Positions 11,150 to 23,193 of a stretch of DNA of 64,000 nt are shown piece after piece. Location of the stretch: positions 40,800,191 to 40,864,190 of the forward strand of contig NC_088302.1 in the NCBI RefSeq assembly GCF_032854445.1. The letters are read 5' to 3'. Under the pieces are notes generated by a model. The model saw only the letters and a program-made list of their open reading frames with translations, had not been told where the DNA came from and made no database searches. The translations under genes were made by a program, and so were the position numbers. How positions within the stretch are numbered: position 1 is the stretch's first letter; each line of letters starts with the position of its first letter. Origin of the DNA: Liolophura sinensis (Eukaryota; Mollusca; Polyplacophora; Chitonida; Chitonidae).

Positions 11150-13292
11150 GACTGTGTTAACAGTAGGAATCCTCCTTTGGTTTTATAATCCTTAGTATAA
11201 ATAAGAAGGGTGAAAGCTGTGGCTCCTAGGAGCAGAGAAAAGCTGAGGTCAGACAATATTCCTCTTCTGTCACCAAACACCTCTACACATTTGAATCCCC
11301 ATTCTGTTTGTGACGAAAGGCACAGACGTTTTGGTTGCTGCGGGGAATCAAAAACAGCAGGAGTATTACTGAACATAAAAGTGGGCTAGTGAGTTAGCCT
11401 AACTGTTATAAGCAGCAGCCATGGATCTTGCTGTCTACACAGCATAAACATGACAACTTTCACCCAAGTATAGAGCTTTTGTTACCGGTTTACAAATATA
11501 TCTTTTGTTGTATAATTCAACAGGTCTCCCAGATCAATAAAGAGTGAGTGATTGGGGTTTAACGTCGTCAGTAAAGAATAAATACATACGTATACATACA
11601 TAGGTCAGAAGCAGCTATTCTCAGACTGGTAAGAGACAATGTCGATTTTCAAACTTTACAAGTGACTGTGGTAGGCCTACATGAACATCAAATTAACTAG
11701 GTTCTACTGGCTTCGGTCGAAAGTCAATGAGCCCTGTGTTCTAGGATCAAATCCAGGTTTGGCTGGTTTGGCAGCAGGTGTGTGTCCGGAGATTTGTCAT
11801 CTACCAAGCAGTTAGCTCGCCTGTAGGAAGTAAAGAGAGGCATTGTGAGAGGGGGATCAGATGCTGTCGCTGAAGGTGATGATGTCGGGGTCCTTTTTGG
11901 TTAAAGACTTTGGCCAATCATAGCGTTGCAGTGGCCACCCATAGTTTACAGGTAACCAATCGCTGGTAGCAGTTTGTATCGCAAGGAAGACTGTATACCT
12001 CATACATGTAGCTCATTATTTCCCCCAGCCGTTCACAGGGTTGTGGTGTTACTTTTTTTTTTTCACTCCACATTCCTCAACCAGTGTCATTTATGTGAAG
12101 CATTCTAGTATTCGTCTTGAAACACCAACCATCCTAAATACATCGCTATTCTGAATTGACTTGTACATCTACATGTAGGTGTCTTAGCACAATGACTGCA
12201 AAGTGAATACTGAACATTTATAGAGTTTTTATTACAGTTTTTATTGTTTTGTGTCTCAGGAGATTGACCTACCAAACCAAACTGGCATGAGTCCACACTT
12301 GTCTGTGTACAGGCACATGTAACAAAAGGTTCTTGAGGTGATTCCATGATAGTGTGGTCAGTGACAAATATGGTCAGTTTTTTCGAATCCAATTCCAGTG
12401 ATTCGACAGCTTCCTTAAGTTAGTATGATTTTCCAACACATGGCATGTGGTGGTGGTTTGAGCCATGTTAAACCAGTCCACGGCCTATAGCGTGAACCAT
12501 AATCTTATATGGCCTTTAATACTGACATACTGGGGTGCCCGCCGTGTTTCGTAGAATGCTATTCCTTCAAGCAAACCCTGGGTGATCGACCTGAATTCAG
12601 CCCATTAAGTTCCACTGACAAATGAGATGGCACGTTTAAAACTGTTAAACTGGTTGCATAAAAACTGGTTGCATAATTAAGATCTGATTTCACATCGTGA
12701 CTCTTCAATGACGTTATAGTGCAGACTTATAACTCTGGCTTATCAGACGCAAATGTTCCAGACTGATGGGCCATCATCAGATGGGTTTTCTCATGATTCA
12801 AATATGTTCCACAAACGAGTGGACGTAAAATATTAAAGAATTTATTTGCAAAACATGAGAAATATAAACAAAATTTACATACACAACTGACCACGCAAAA
12901 CCTTATATAAGTGAAAGGTAGACATTTTGATTGTCAATAAATTGTGAAAAATGTCAGATTTGCTTCAAGTGTTTATTATTGTATTTTTGTACGGGATAGG
13001 TATGATTGACATAGCCTAGCTCGTTTTAAGTAGAAGTTTATACAGTTATGAAAGAGAAAATGTCCCGTGACATACATTTGTATTTTGGTATAGAATATAT
13101 ATGGGAACAAACTTGGTCAAGGCTTTTAAGATGAAACAGCTTTTGTCTGATTCCTGAACGAATGGAGATTCTGATTAAGGTATATGAAACGTCCGTAACA
13201 GCATACATACAATTGAAACTAGGAATGCGGGTGAACTATGGTAAGTTGCAATTCCAGTCTTCTACTGCTTTGTTTAATTCCAACAAAATTAT
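11150..13292. other. STOML2 3'UTR and intergenic stretch
   Basis: Beyond the STOML2 3' end I see a short SINE-B fragment (about 11546-11580) and no exon that I recognise. A 95-codon minus-strand frame at 12105-12392 has no recognisable motif. Confidence 0.5.
11536..11541 (+). terminator. Candidate STOML2 polyadenylation signal
   Basis: AATAAA occurs about 390 bp after the STOML2 stop codon. A short fragment of the CACTCACT-tailed SINE begins just after it. It is the first canonical hexamer I noticed downstream of the stop, but cleavage position is unknown. Confidence 0.4.
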
Positions 13293-13652
13293 TTACCGAC
13301 CCCGATAGCACAGTTGGTTGAGCGTCTGCTTCGGGAGCGGTAGATCCATGGTCAATTCTGGGTCGAGTCACACCTAAGACCTTAAAAGAGGAAGTTATAA
13401 CTTCCTCGCTTGGCGTTCAGCATGAAGGGGATAGTGCAACGACTGGTTGACCCATATCCGTAGTTTGGCTAAGGCTGGGCCGCTTACTTGCCTTCGGTAA
13501 GTCGTCTTAGTGAAGCAGCTCTAAATAAAAAGAGCGGTGGAAATCCGTCCTGCAACCAGGAGGCACATTACCTGCACTCTAAGGATTCCTTTGTCGTCAT
13601 ATGACTGAAAAATTACGACGTTAAAACCTCAAGCCCTCACTCACTCACTCAC
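13293..13652 (+). mobile_element. Full-length SINE-B with target duplication
   Basis: The head is tRNA-like (GATAGCACAGTTGGTTGAGC as A-box region, TGGTCAATTCTGGGTCGAG as B-box region). The body matches the copies at 8214 and 26069, and the end is CACTCACTCACTCA. TCCAACAAA(A/G)TTAT flanks both sides (13279-13292 and 13653-13666, one mismatch). Confidence 0.85.
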
Positions 13653-14307
13653 TCCAACAAAGTTATGGCCGTCATGCCCTATGGGCTCCGTAACGCCTCC
13701 TGATTCAGCAACAGGTCAGTCACATCACCATTGTGTCTTCCGGTGATGATGTCGGCATATAGAGCATGCGCATTCACTGGCTACAATGCAGAAGATAACA
13801 GTTCAGATATGACGCTCCACACGGCATGCAAAAGTCTTCTTTCCCCAAGCACTCTTAAATGTAATAATTTGTATCTTTAGACTAGTCCTAACTAAAGATG
13901 ATATGCTTTCGTTTTCTGATGTAAAATAACTCCTTCCTCAGAGATTTTGTATTTTCAATATTTTAAAGTCCACGATTTGGTCTTCTTTGGAGATATGTAC
14001 TGCATCCATTATTTAGTGTCTGTTTTCTTTTTTAAAGCATGTAGAGGAAATCGTGCCGTAAAACATACCGTAAAAACGTGCCTCAGGATGCATTTAAAAG
14101 AAAAAAAATATTGACTAAAATCTGAACATGTTTACATCCGAACACTAAAATAGGTAAATACGCATTACTCCATTGTGAAACTCCACACGAACTGGTATTT
14201 ACACTGTAAAATCTTTGACTTGCTGTCAGTGTTTTTGTTCAGCTAGCTATCCTGCATTTTCGGCTGCCCAGGCCACGTGTTTTAGCTCCGACAAGTAGCT
14301 GTATACA

Positions 14308-14863
14308 AAGCCCTGTTCCTATCGAGCCGAATGTTGTGCCGAACCGCTAAGCATAAGATTCACATTGCATCGCGTAGCAAGAGGTAAATTGGTGTGAATT
14401 ACACGACAGATTTAAGACATTCACGAACACGTTTCGAAACCGTTACGAGTGATGATGTCATGTTTACGACATTCTTTGAATATTTGAAGAACTGAACAAA
14501 AGAATGATAACGATCTCCACACTCCATTTATGACAGACTTATGAATAATTAAGAGTGCGTCTATGTTAAATTTTAATTCGTTCTCAAGTTTTTCGTATCT
14601 ACTCTGCCTTAATCGGTTAATTTTTGAGATCCGTTACGACATAGCGATGCTTTCGAAATGTTTGTACGTTACCGTTGCAATTGTAACAGACAGCTTCGCG
14701 AAAGTTTGCGAAGCTTTTATGAATACTTACAAATTATTACGAACTTACGTTCACTTGCGAAATTTTTGAAATACGAAAGACCACGAATGCTGACAGGATT
14801 CCATTACGACGTCAATTCGTAACAGTTCGGTAAAAAAAAATCGCCTAAGTGGGAACGGGCCTT
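14308..14863. mobile_element. Putative inverted-repeat element (MITE-like)
   Basis: The left end AAAGCCCTGTTCCTATCGAG and the reverse complement of the right end, AAAGGCCCGTTCCCACTTAG, match at most positions, giving imperfect ~20-bp terminal inverted repeats about 555 bp apart. The interior is AT-rich with TTACGA-like motifs and only a short random frame (14563-14769). No clear target duplication was identified, so the superfamily is unassigned. Confidence 0.5.
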
Positions 14864-15435
14864 TAGTCGATGTTGATCCGATCTCTTTAACATTCCAAGA
14901 CAACACCTGAATTTTTTTCCCGCATGTCGCAAGTATTGCGAGTTCGCGCTTACATTAAACACGGCACAAGAACGAAGTTGACCACGTTTGTTACGTGTAG
15001 GATGACATTGGGTTATGCCAGATTAAGTAAAAGCCCATACATAATGCAGCAGACATTTCAGTTAATAGAGTTTCAACAAAGAGACCGCAAACAAGAAGAA
15101 AGAAATGGTCAACAACTTACGAACCGGCATTTTTACATCATCTGTACAGAATCATGGGATCTACAATTGCCACGACACAAGTCACAGATTGACGTGAAAT
15201 ATATGTTGCGACTCCGGCCATTTCAAACTGGTGAATTCTGTTGTTCAAAATATTGAGAGACGTTTAAATAATCCACCGACGGAAATAAGTTCTGATTAAT
15301 GGCGAGAGAAGATTTCTTCAAGCTTCTGCTCCTGAGCCGGATTTTACTGAGATAAGTAAAACTAAGTGAGACGACATCGACAATACCACAGCAGAGAATC
15401 ACACAAACATGAGCAACCAGTTGTCAACCAACGGG
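14864..15435. other. No recognised gene
   Basis: A 110-codon plus-strand frame at 14924-15256 resembles no family I know and has no splice or signal features that support it. Nothing else was seen here. Confidence 0.4.
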
Positions 15436-15672
15436 GGCCTCCGTGGCCGAGGGCGTTAGCACGCCATCACGGCGCAATGACCCTGGGGCCTCTCCATCAT
15501 TTCGGTTGCTTTGAGTTCAAGTTTAGCTCATGATGGCTTCCTCTCCGACCGTGCTTGGGAAAGTAACCATCAACCCGCGGAGTCTCTTCTCACCACATGT
15601 TGGAGGAACCGTCTTATAAGTGATATATTCTTGAGTTCGGTGTAAAACTCCAATCAAATAAATAAATAAATA
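15436..15672 (+). mobile_element. Full-length SINE-A
   Basis: The tRNA-like head GGGCCTCCGTGGCCGAGGGC is followed by a B-box-like TGAGTTCAAGTTTAGC, the central block and ATTCTTGAGTTCGGTGTAAA with an AAATAAATAAATAA end. This copy best shows the Ser/Leu-type tRNA-like start of the family. Confidence 0.85.
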
Positions 15673-18366
15673 ACTGAAACAACGACCCCAGAGAAATCGA
15701 CGCAGACCATGCTACTTGAGCGGTTACGATGAGTGACTGTGTAAACCAAATTACTATGACTATGAAAATGTTGCGCTCAAACTTTGTGCATGACTAATTC
15801 ACGATGTGCAAACTGTTACTTTAGCAACAGGTTGAACTTAAAACAATCGAGGATTTAAACATAGGAACATTTTATTAAGCCATAGGGGCCTAATCAGAAA
15901 AAGACAATTTGAGACTTTTAAAGGTGATATTATAGTTTATTTCAGTTAAGTTACATTGATAATCATTTGAAAAAACAGTCTGATACTTTTATGGTCTCAG
16001 AAGTACTGGATATAATATATGATTACTACATGTATATCAAGACGATATATGTATGTAGGAGTATTGTATACTGTATGTTACGGCAATGACATCAGAAAAG
16101 CTTTATCTTAGTTTAAGTATACTTTTCAGGGGAACATAAACATAACGGCAAAAGCATTATTAATTACGTTAATTACCAAGTTCCACTTCAACCATGGTTC
16201 ATTTGGTATTCTTTGATTCTAGCATTTTGATGAAGATTTGCATCTCTGAAACAATGGAGATATGTAATATCCAAGCTTACAACGTATCTTCTTAATTGTG
16301 AGCCTATATACATGTGCGTTACTATGCCGAGATAGGATAGCCTACTGTGTGAATAAATAGCCAGTCTTTCACGTACATGTATGTGCGCATCATCGCATGT
16401 CATGTATTATTACGCCATGTATTCTGTCGCTATGAAGTGAACAGAGCTTGCGCGTGGAGTGCGTGGATGGGGTAGATCCAACTTCTACACATGATGCTGA
16501 AGGAAAAGCTTTCATGCTGTTCTAGGTTGTTTTGGAAATACTTGGATCTTGCGATTATCGGCTCGGTTTAGGCACTCCCTTTTTCATACATGTACTAGGA
16601 GTGCTAAACAAATTTTAGACTTGACGCTTAGACTATAAGTGTGCAACAAGTGTGCAACGTTTTTTTTTTTTTACCCTTAATTTACCTTTGGCAGTAAGTT
16701 GACGAAATGGTGGAATTTTGTTCAGTAGTAAATGTATGTGGACAAAATATTTGTTGTAGTTACTTCCCATTAATCTCTGTCAATAAGACATTTTTATATT
16801 AAATTCTTACTCATCTCGCTTTACATTACTGACACTGTTAGACAGCCTTTTGACCTCGTGCGACACTTTAAATCTGCACACTACGTCCCGCTGATCTGTC
16901 CTCAAACTCTATTACTCAATGTGCTCCTGGATCGGTTGTATGGAAGTCGGATAAGGTCATCATTGTATTATAGTTTCATCATAGCCGAGCGATGGACCAT
17001 GGTTGGAATCTATGGGACGATGGCGCGAAGGGATGAGACGAAATAAGATACGAGGCAGTCGCCGCGTGACATGGTAACATCGCTTTGTGGCATCGTACCA
17101 TCGAATCTTATCATTGTCCAATCGTTTCGCCGCTTCGTGCCATTGTGTCTTCACTTCGTACCGTCGTACCGGCGGTCTTTAGACAATCATGGCGATACTA
17201 GAGCAGTATGGTGCTTTATCACTATTTTAGTGCTCCGCTTCTCGCGTATGACTGTTGCCACAAAGCACAAGTACCGGCAAATCACGTGGCAATTTTTCAG
17301 AGGTCGATGACATACGATATCGCTTCATACGATGACGCTACTATGCTACGATAAAGACCTTCACAATTTGATCAAACTTCTAAATCAAGGCTTTACTATC
17401 AATAAACAATGAAACAATTAATAAAACAAATGAATAAATAAAATTGTCTTGTTCAGCTCATTCATTTAGTTATTAGGCTTATTCATTTATTTAAATGCAA
17501 AAATGGCAGTTAAACATTCATAAATACTTGTTTATCGTTGAGACAAACAACTATATTTTTGAGACAAACAACAGCTTCTATCTCATCTGGCGAGTCTAGA
17601 CAATCCAAATAATATGTTTGTAAAGGCCAATATCTTCAGTTGTCTAACACAGGCTCTGAATAAGGTTTTTGTCAGAAGTATACCCAGTACTGGGGAAAAC
17701 AGATTCAAACCTTCAAAACTATCTTCACATTCACTTCTTTAGTTCCAAAATCAGTTTGTTAACGTTGTCAACACCCGCCATTTCCAAAACCACAGAATTT
17801 CACCAAATGTTATGAGGAGAGGAATAACTCTTTGACAGATGCAAACGTTGATTTCATAATCTGGAAAAATCAATCCTCATCGATGTCTGTGTAAACATTT
17901 GTGTGAGGGACACATTCTACTTGAAAGAATCTATTCCCTGATTCCTCGTTGATTTTAATAAAATTGATATGGCGTAGTTATAAATATTATAAACACACAT
18001 TAATTTACATGAACATTTGACTGGTTTTCCCGGTTGGTTGTTTGTAAATCTCAAAATTTACAGCTACGGTGTATATAAATGTCAAGAATTGTACTAATAT
18101 GAATAACGATGCGGTCGCTGAGAGTTCAAGGCCAGTTCATGTTGGTTTCCTTCCCTGTCGTACGTGGTAAGATTTGCCAGCAATCTGCGCACGTGGGTTT
18201 CCTTGAAATATATATGTCGACATGGCCAACTCCAGATATATAAATTACCGAGACGGGCATACCGCATTTATAAACGTGGTTATCTTTGACATTCTGCAGA
18301 TCAATGTAGCTGGTTTTTATTCAATTTAAAATTATGGCAGCTGTTTTGGATGATTTATAAATCCTC
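15673..18366. other. Intergenic stretch without recognised gene
   Basis: I see no host exon. About 16930-17340 is unusually CpG-rich and full of short related words (CATCGTACCATCG, GTACCGTCGTACC, GACGATGGCGCG), like a decayed inverted-repeat transposon, but I could not define ends. A SINE-A fragment lies at about 18111-18215 (GTCGCTGAGAGTTCAAGG). Confidence 0.4.
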
Positions 18367-18590
18367 TTCTTTTCTGGTCGTACCTGGGAAGGTCTGACAA
18401 CAACCTGCGGATGGCCGTGGGATCCTCCGGGCTCTCCAGTCCCACGTGGAAAGGTCTTGCAGCAACCTGCGGATGGTCGTGGATTTCCCCCGGGCTCTGC
18501 CCGGTTTCCTTCCACCATAATACTAGTCCCCGTTGTACATGTGAAATATTCTTGAGTACAGCGTTAAACAATCAAGTTAACAAATAAATG
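18367..18590 (+). mobile_element. SINE-A, rearranged copy
   Basis: The segment carries the TGGGAAGGTCTGACAACAAC block twice (near 18388 and 18450), then CCCCGGGCTCTGCCCGGTTT and ATTCTTGAGTACAGCGTTAA. This indicates an internal duplication or two joined copies. Confidence 0.7.
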
Positions 18591-19279
18591 TTTTCTGTAG
18601 GACATTTATTTCCTGTTGATATTAATATTTAAATATACTGTTAGAAATAAACAAACTTCGCCTGTAAATATACACGATATATATTTATATATAGGAATGA
18701 TGAAGTCATTGTCTTATGATTCACCATTACAGGTAATATAAACAATGTATGGTGCGAAAGTACGTGCACTTCGTGTACGTGAGACTGAGAGTCCTTGTGC
18801 ACGGTTACCTAGATTTGACATGGAAACGCTGTTAGTACTAATTAATTATACTGAAATAATCTGGAGAGTTCCTACGTCCGCTACGCATTGTTTTGTATGT
18901 ACGCATTGATTTCGAGTTGATATTTTTTGTGTATTAAAAACAGCTGTGGCGTGAACAATGACTAACTAAAAGGTGCCTTATTGTATTTAAGCACTGATAA
19001 AATGCACCTTTTTGCTTGTTTAATTAAAGAGAAATAAAATTGTTATTTTTTGTGTGTGTTCTAGTTCATGGCAAGTTTTCCCTCAGACACTTCCATGTGG
19101 TCAACTTTATGTGTCTCCTGTGTGAAAACGGTCGCACTCCTTACTGCCTTTAATAATACATGGCTTTCGACTTATAACTCCATAACATACTGTACTCACA
19201 GGTTATTCTTGATCATCTTCATCTTTGGCTGACAACCGTAATCCATATCAAATTAGCCCAAACTATACTATCACTCCCG
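18591..19279. other. No gene recognised
   Basis: AT-rich DNA with no exon, SINE or tandem repeat that I can identify. Confidence 0.4.
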
Positions 19280-19470
19280 TTCGTTGCCGAACGGAATTCT
19301 TTCGATAAACAGTCTTTCCTGCATTAATAAATGACTGGAATTTACTACCCACTGCAGTTAAAAAGACAGAAGACTTGGACGATTTTAGAATCAATATTTA
19401 TTCAAGAGATCCCCAGTCCATTGTGCCTTGGTACTACATTGGATCTCAATCACGCGGTATTTGAACAACT
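19280..19470 (+). mobile_element. LINE reverse-transcriptase 3' remnant
   Basis: One frame reads VFPALINDWNLLPTAV and then KKTEDLDDFRINIYS before a stop at about 19461. This is the very common C-terminal ending of non-LTR retrotransposon ORF2 (the SFFPRTIxxWNxLP type). The upstream part is out of frame, so this is a dead fragment. The clade cannot be told from so little. Confidence 0.6.
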
Positions 19471-19721
19471 TCCTAACTAATTATCCTATGAGTAGATGTG
19501 CAACTCGAGTTATATATACATATATAATTTTTATTTGCCCTCCTCCGTCTGAATTCATTGTATCTAAATTCCCCATACATAAATCGTTTTTTCGGTATAA
19601 TTTAATAGTATATATACAATCAGACATCTTTAAACATGTTTGTATATATTTGTTTAATATTTTTAAACACACCTGCTAATCTTTACATTTAGATGGTATC
19701 ACAAAAAACTAAGCATGCATG

Positions 19722-20728
19722 TGTTATGTATGACTATTTAACGTCTTCATGTACTGTTAGTCTGCGGACCTTTGTGTTATATGTTATAAGCATAACAGGC
19801 CCTGTTATATATGTACAGTGCGGACCTGGCCGAAAGCACCTTGTTCAATGCTCTGTTTATTTAACTGGATGTACATTGGCTGTTAATTCTGTGTCTAAAA
19901 ATAGTTGAATCCACCTGGAGCGTATATAAGCCGTGTTTTCTGTGCAGAGGGGAGGTATTTTTGCTGCATCCACTGGGAGCCAGGAGAGTGTGAGACGCTC
20001 TCGTATCGAGTCCATTATTTTGATATGAGCTGGTGATGCCAGTTTCATTTGGGAGGACAGTTTTTTTTTATGCCGGCACCGTTTGTGTACCACAGTAGTA
20101 CTGATGTCTGGTTTATGTGAATTTCTGCGGAAGTCACGTTTATTGGTGTTCGGATCTTTATTATGATTATACAGTGTGGACTGTGTAATTTGTTTAACAC
20201 GCTGACCTCACCTGACCGACAAGGTCGTCAAGGACTCTAAACTGAAGTTTTCAGTTTTGCAAAGGACGTTCGTTCTGCCACAAGGTGACATTACTCTACG
20301 TCTCTGAACGGCTCGTTTGTGAGCTTCTGCGGGAGCTGTGACTGATCTGAAGTGGATTATACCTCCATGCCTGTATTTACCCTGTGTTGTGCTCTGCGGG
20401 TGTGACGTCATTCAAAGGCTTGACTGTTCCAGTTCTGTGTACTGTGTTCGTGTTCGCTAATCTGGCGAAGTACCTGTCTAGGACAATTTGTGACTTGTGT
20501 GAATTGTGTGTTTATCCCATGGTCTTTACGTTGGATTTCCTGGAATACATTCCTTGGGATGCAAAGGTGAACTGGAAACTTGTAAAGACCGGTAATACTG
20601 ATGTGTATGTTGTTGTTGTTGTTGAACTGTCTGTAAAACTGTACGTCTCATTTTATATATAAAGCATTGTTTACACTGTAATATTGAGTCACTGAGTGTT
20701 TTCTGTTGCTGTTTTCAATACCGTAACA
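19722..20728 (+). mobile_element. Solo LTR with CATG target duplication
   Basis: The 1007-bp element begins TGTTATG and ends CCGTAACA (TGTTA/TAACA inverted ends) and is flanked on both sides by CATG (19718-19721 and 20729-20732). It contains a TATA-like GTATATAAGCC near 19921 and an ATATAAAG motif about 70 bp before the right end. No gag/pol is present, so it is a recombined solo LTR. A 4-bp duplication fits many Gypsy-type elements, but that assignment is an inference. Confidence 0.65.
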
Positions 20729-20732
20729 CATG

Positions 20733-23193
20733 AGAAACAAAATAAGCTATGCTTAATGTTTCAGCTCCACCAATTTTATAAAAGTTTAAAGACATCATAG
20801 TATGAATGATATGATCATTTATAAACATAACATATGCAGGGAAAAAAGTATTTTCCCCAGTATTACAGTTCAGTAGTCGATTTGCTAACGTTGTTATACA
20901 AGTTTCAATTGTTTGTTTTTATTGTTAAATAAAAATGACTATTTCCCTTATAGTTCTCTGGTCGTGACATTCTGTGCGCGACAAAAGCTAAGGTAAATGT
21001 CGATAAATAAAAATGTTCCGCAATTGTTTAATATCAAGTAAGCGCTTGGAAAATTTCCACTTAGAAACAAAGGATATAGAGTATATCCCGGAAATAGAAC
21101 AAGTGCATAAAAGACCTCATGAGTGAAGAAATGACACCATAACCACTGTCTTCTCAGACGTCGGCCGAGTTCTAGCAGGTCAGAGGTCAAACATGTCCAA
21201 CATGTTAGATGCCAGAGATGTCCAACATGTTAGAGGTAAGAGATGTCCAACATTTTAGAGGTCAGAATTGTCCAGCATGTTTGAGGCAAGAGATGCCCAG
21301 TGTGATACAGGTCAGAAATGTGTAGCATATTAAAGGTCAGATATGTCAAGCAGGTCAGAGGTCAGAGATGTCCAGCATGTTAGAGGTCAGAGATGTCCGG
21401 TATGATATAGGTCAGAGATGTCCAGCATGTTAGAGGTCAGATATGTCAAGCAGGTCAGACGTCAGAAATGTCCAGTAGGTCAAAGGTCAGATGACCAGCA
21501 GGTCAAAGGTCAGATACCAGCAAGTTCAGAGGTCAGAGATGTGTAGTATGTTACATGTCCGAGATGTCACGCGGGTCAGAGGTCAAGGATGTCCGGCAGA
21601 TCAGAACTGTCAGTAGGTCAATTGTCCGACAGGTCATAGATCATAGACGTCCAGCAGATCAAAGGTCAGAGACGATCAGCAGCTCAGAGGTCAGAAATGT
21701 CTAGCATGTTAGAGATCAGAGATGTCAAGCATGTTAAAATTCACAGGGTAAGATTTCAGAGTTGTTAAATTTAATGGACAGTGATTTCCACCAAGTTATG
21801 TGCCCTAGGTTTCACACAAAGATACATAGCCAGCGATAACCACTTTTATTGCCAACGATTTCAAAGGCGTTTATGGAAAGGGATTTTTAGATAGTTTACG
21901 GTCAGGGCTCTATGTCCTGCAGGACAGATGCAGCAAAAGATCGCTCGACAAGATACTGACATGCGAAATCATGTTTCCTCTTACGAATATGTCTATAGTT
22001 TAAACTACTACGAGGCATTTTTGCGTGAGACGGTATCGTCTGATGTGATTTGCGTGAGATGGCATCATCTGATGTGATTTGCGTGAGATGGTATCTTGAC
22101 AGTATACACTTCCTTTTTCCAGCAACAACACACCTATTTCTCTCGATTATATCGTTTGGTTAGATGTTCCCACATCACGAGAGTAGTTGTTAGATGATTG
22201 TTGTCAACAAGTGTTTAAAGTGAACAGTTTTCAAAATGCGAAACTTTTAGGGATGTCGAGCAAACATCTAAGATACCCTTCTATTACTCGGTATATATCT
22301 TTAGGCTCACAACACTTTGTAAGAGAAAAAATTGTAAACCCTAAGGAAACGTCTACATTCACTGTCAAAAATCCTGCAATATCATATAAATGATGTCAGG
22401 GTCATAAATAAAGTATCGTAGCAGAAATAACAACTTCTGCACTTTTAGCTCTTTTTACTCATTAGACGCCATTTAGATCAATAAGAAATCGGTATATGAA
22501 GATGAAATAAATAAATTCTGTTTCTCAAATTACGTCATGCATTTTCTTTTAATGTTTTGGCTTTCTTTCTTTGTTTTTTGGTGTCGCTGGTTTTCAACCC
22601 CTGCAGCATATCCAAGCATTCCCCTTGTCTGCTTGCTCCAAACTGTCACGCATGCTGATCTGTCTGCGCAGTCACCGTCATGCTACGACCTTCCACGTGT
22701 ACGCGTTCGCTGCACGTGTCTCACATACACCAGTTCATCTCACTTTCCTGACATTTCGTACCGACATTTTTCTCTTTAAATATAAGATATCTGTGTTGTA
22801 ATTCCATCTATGGTTGTAACTGACTTAGGGATATCGTGGGGCCCTGGAAACAAAACGTAACATTCACTGATTGACAGTGGACACATCATATAGAGTAAAA
22901 ACTGAATATGAAGGCCTTTAACTGATGCATACTTTGTCTAGGAATTGCTAGGATCGACGGAATGGATGGCTGTATCAGTTTAAGACGATCTCAGATTTTT
23001 ACTTCATGAGAATTAAGCGAGAGTTTAGGATCATGTAATCCTGAAAGAAGAACTAGGTAAGAATTAAGCTCTGAAAATAAAAGCTGAAATATGAAAATAA
23101 ATGAAACCAACTGCCTTGATAACGAAATCATGTCGTATTAACTGGACTTCTTCTGATTATCCAGTAATACCGTCTTTTGTCCACCACTTACAG
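20733..23193. other. Stretch upstream of the EF-hand relic; two minisatellites
   Basis: No cationic-peptide exon, TATA/5'UTR exon or other gene was found here on the plus strand, although this is where the missing 5' half of the EF-hand locus would lie. It holds the GTCAGAGATGTCCAGCATGT repeat (21195-21735) and three copies of a 28-bp unit containing GCGTGAGATGGTATC (22022-22095). Confidence 0.5.
21195..21735 (+). repeat. Degenerate ~25-bp minisatellite
   Basis: About twenty diverged units built on GAGGTCAGAGATGTCCAGCA with TGTTA between them. Unit length varies and the copies are much less uniform than other arrays in the window, so it is older. Confidence 0.75.

Noticed and set aside
14924-15256. 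110-codon plus-strand frame
   Set aside because: No family resemblance, no signal or domain, no splice context; length is compatible with chance.
20384-20662. 92-codon plus-strand frame
   Set aside because: It lies inside the solo LTR and has no known motif.
22537-22801. Secreted peptide (hydrophobic N-terminus) upstream of the EF-hand relic
   Set aside because: Two overlapping frames share the DNA, neither has the CX3C pattern, a dibasic site or a donor in the right place, so it is not the missing cationic exon.
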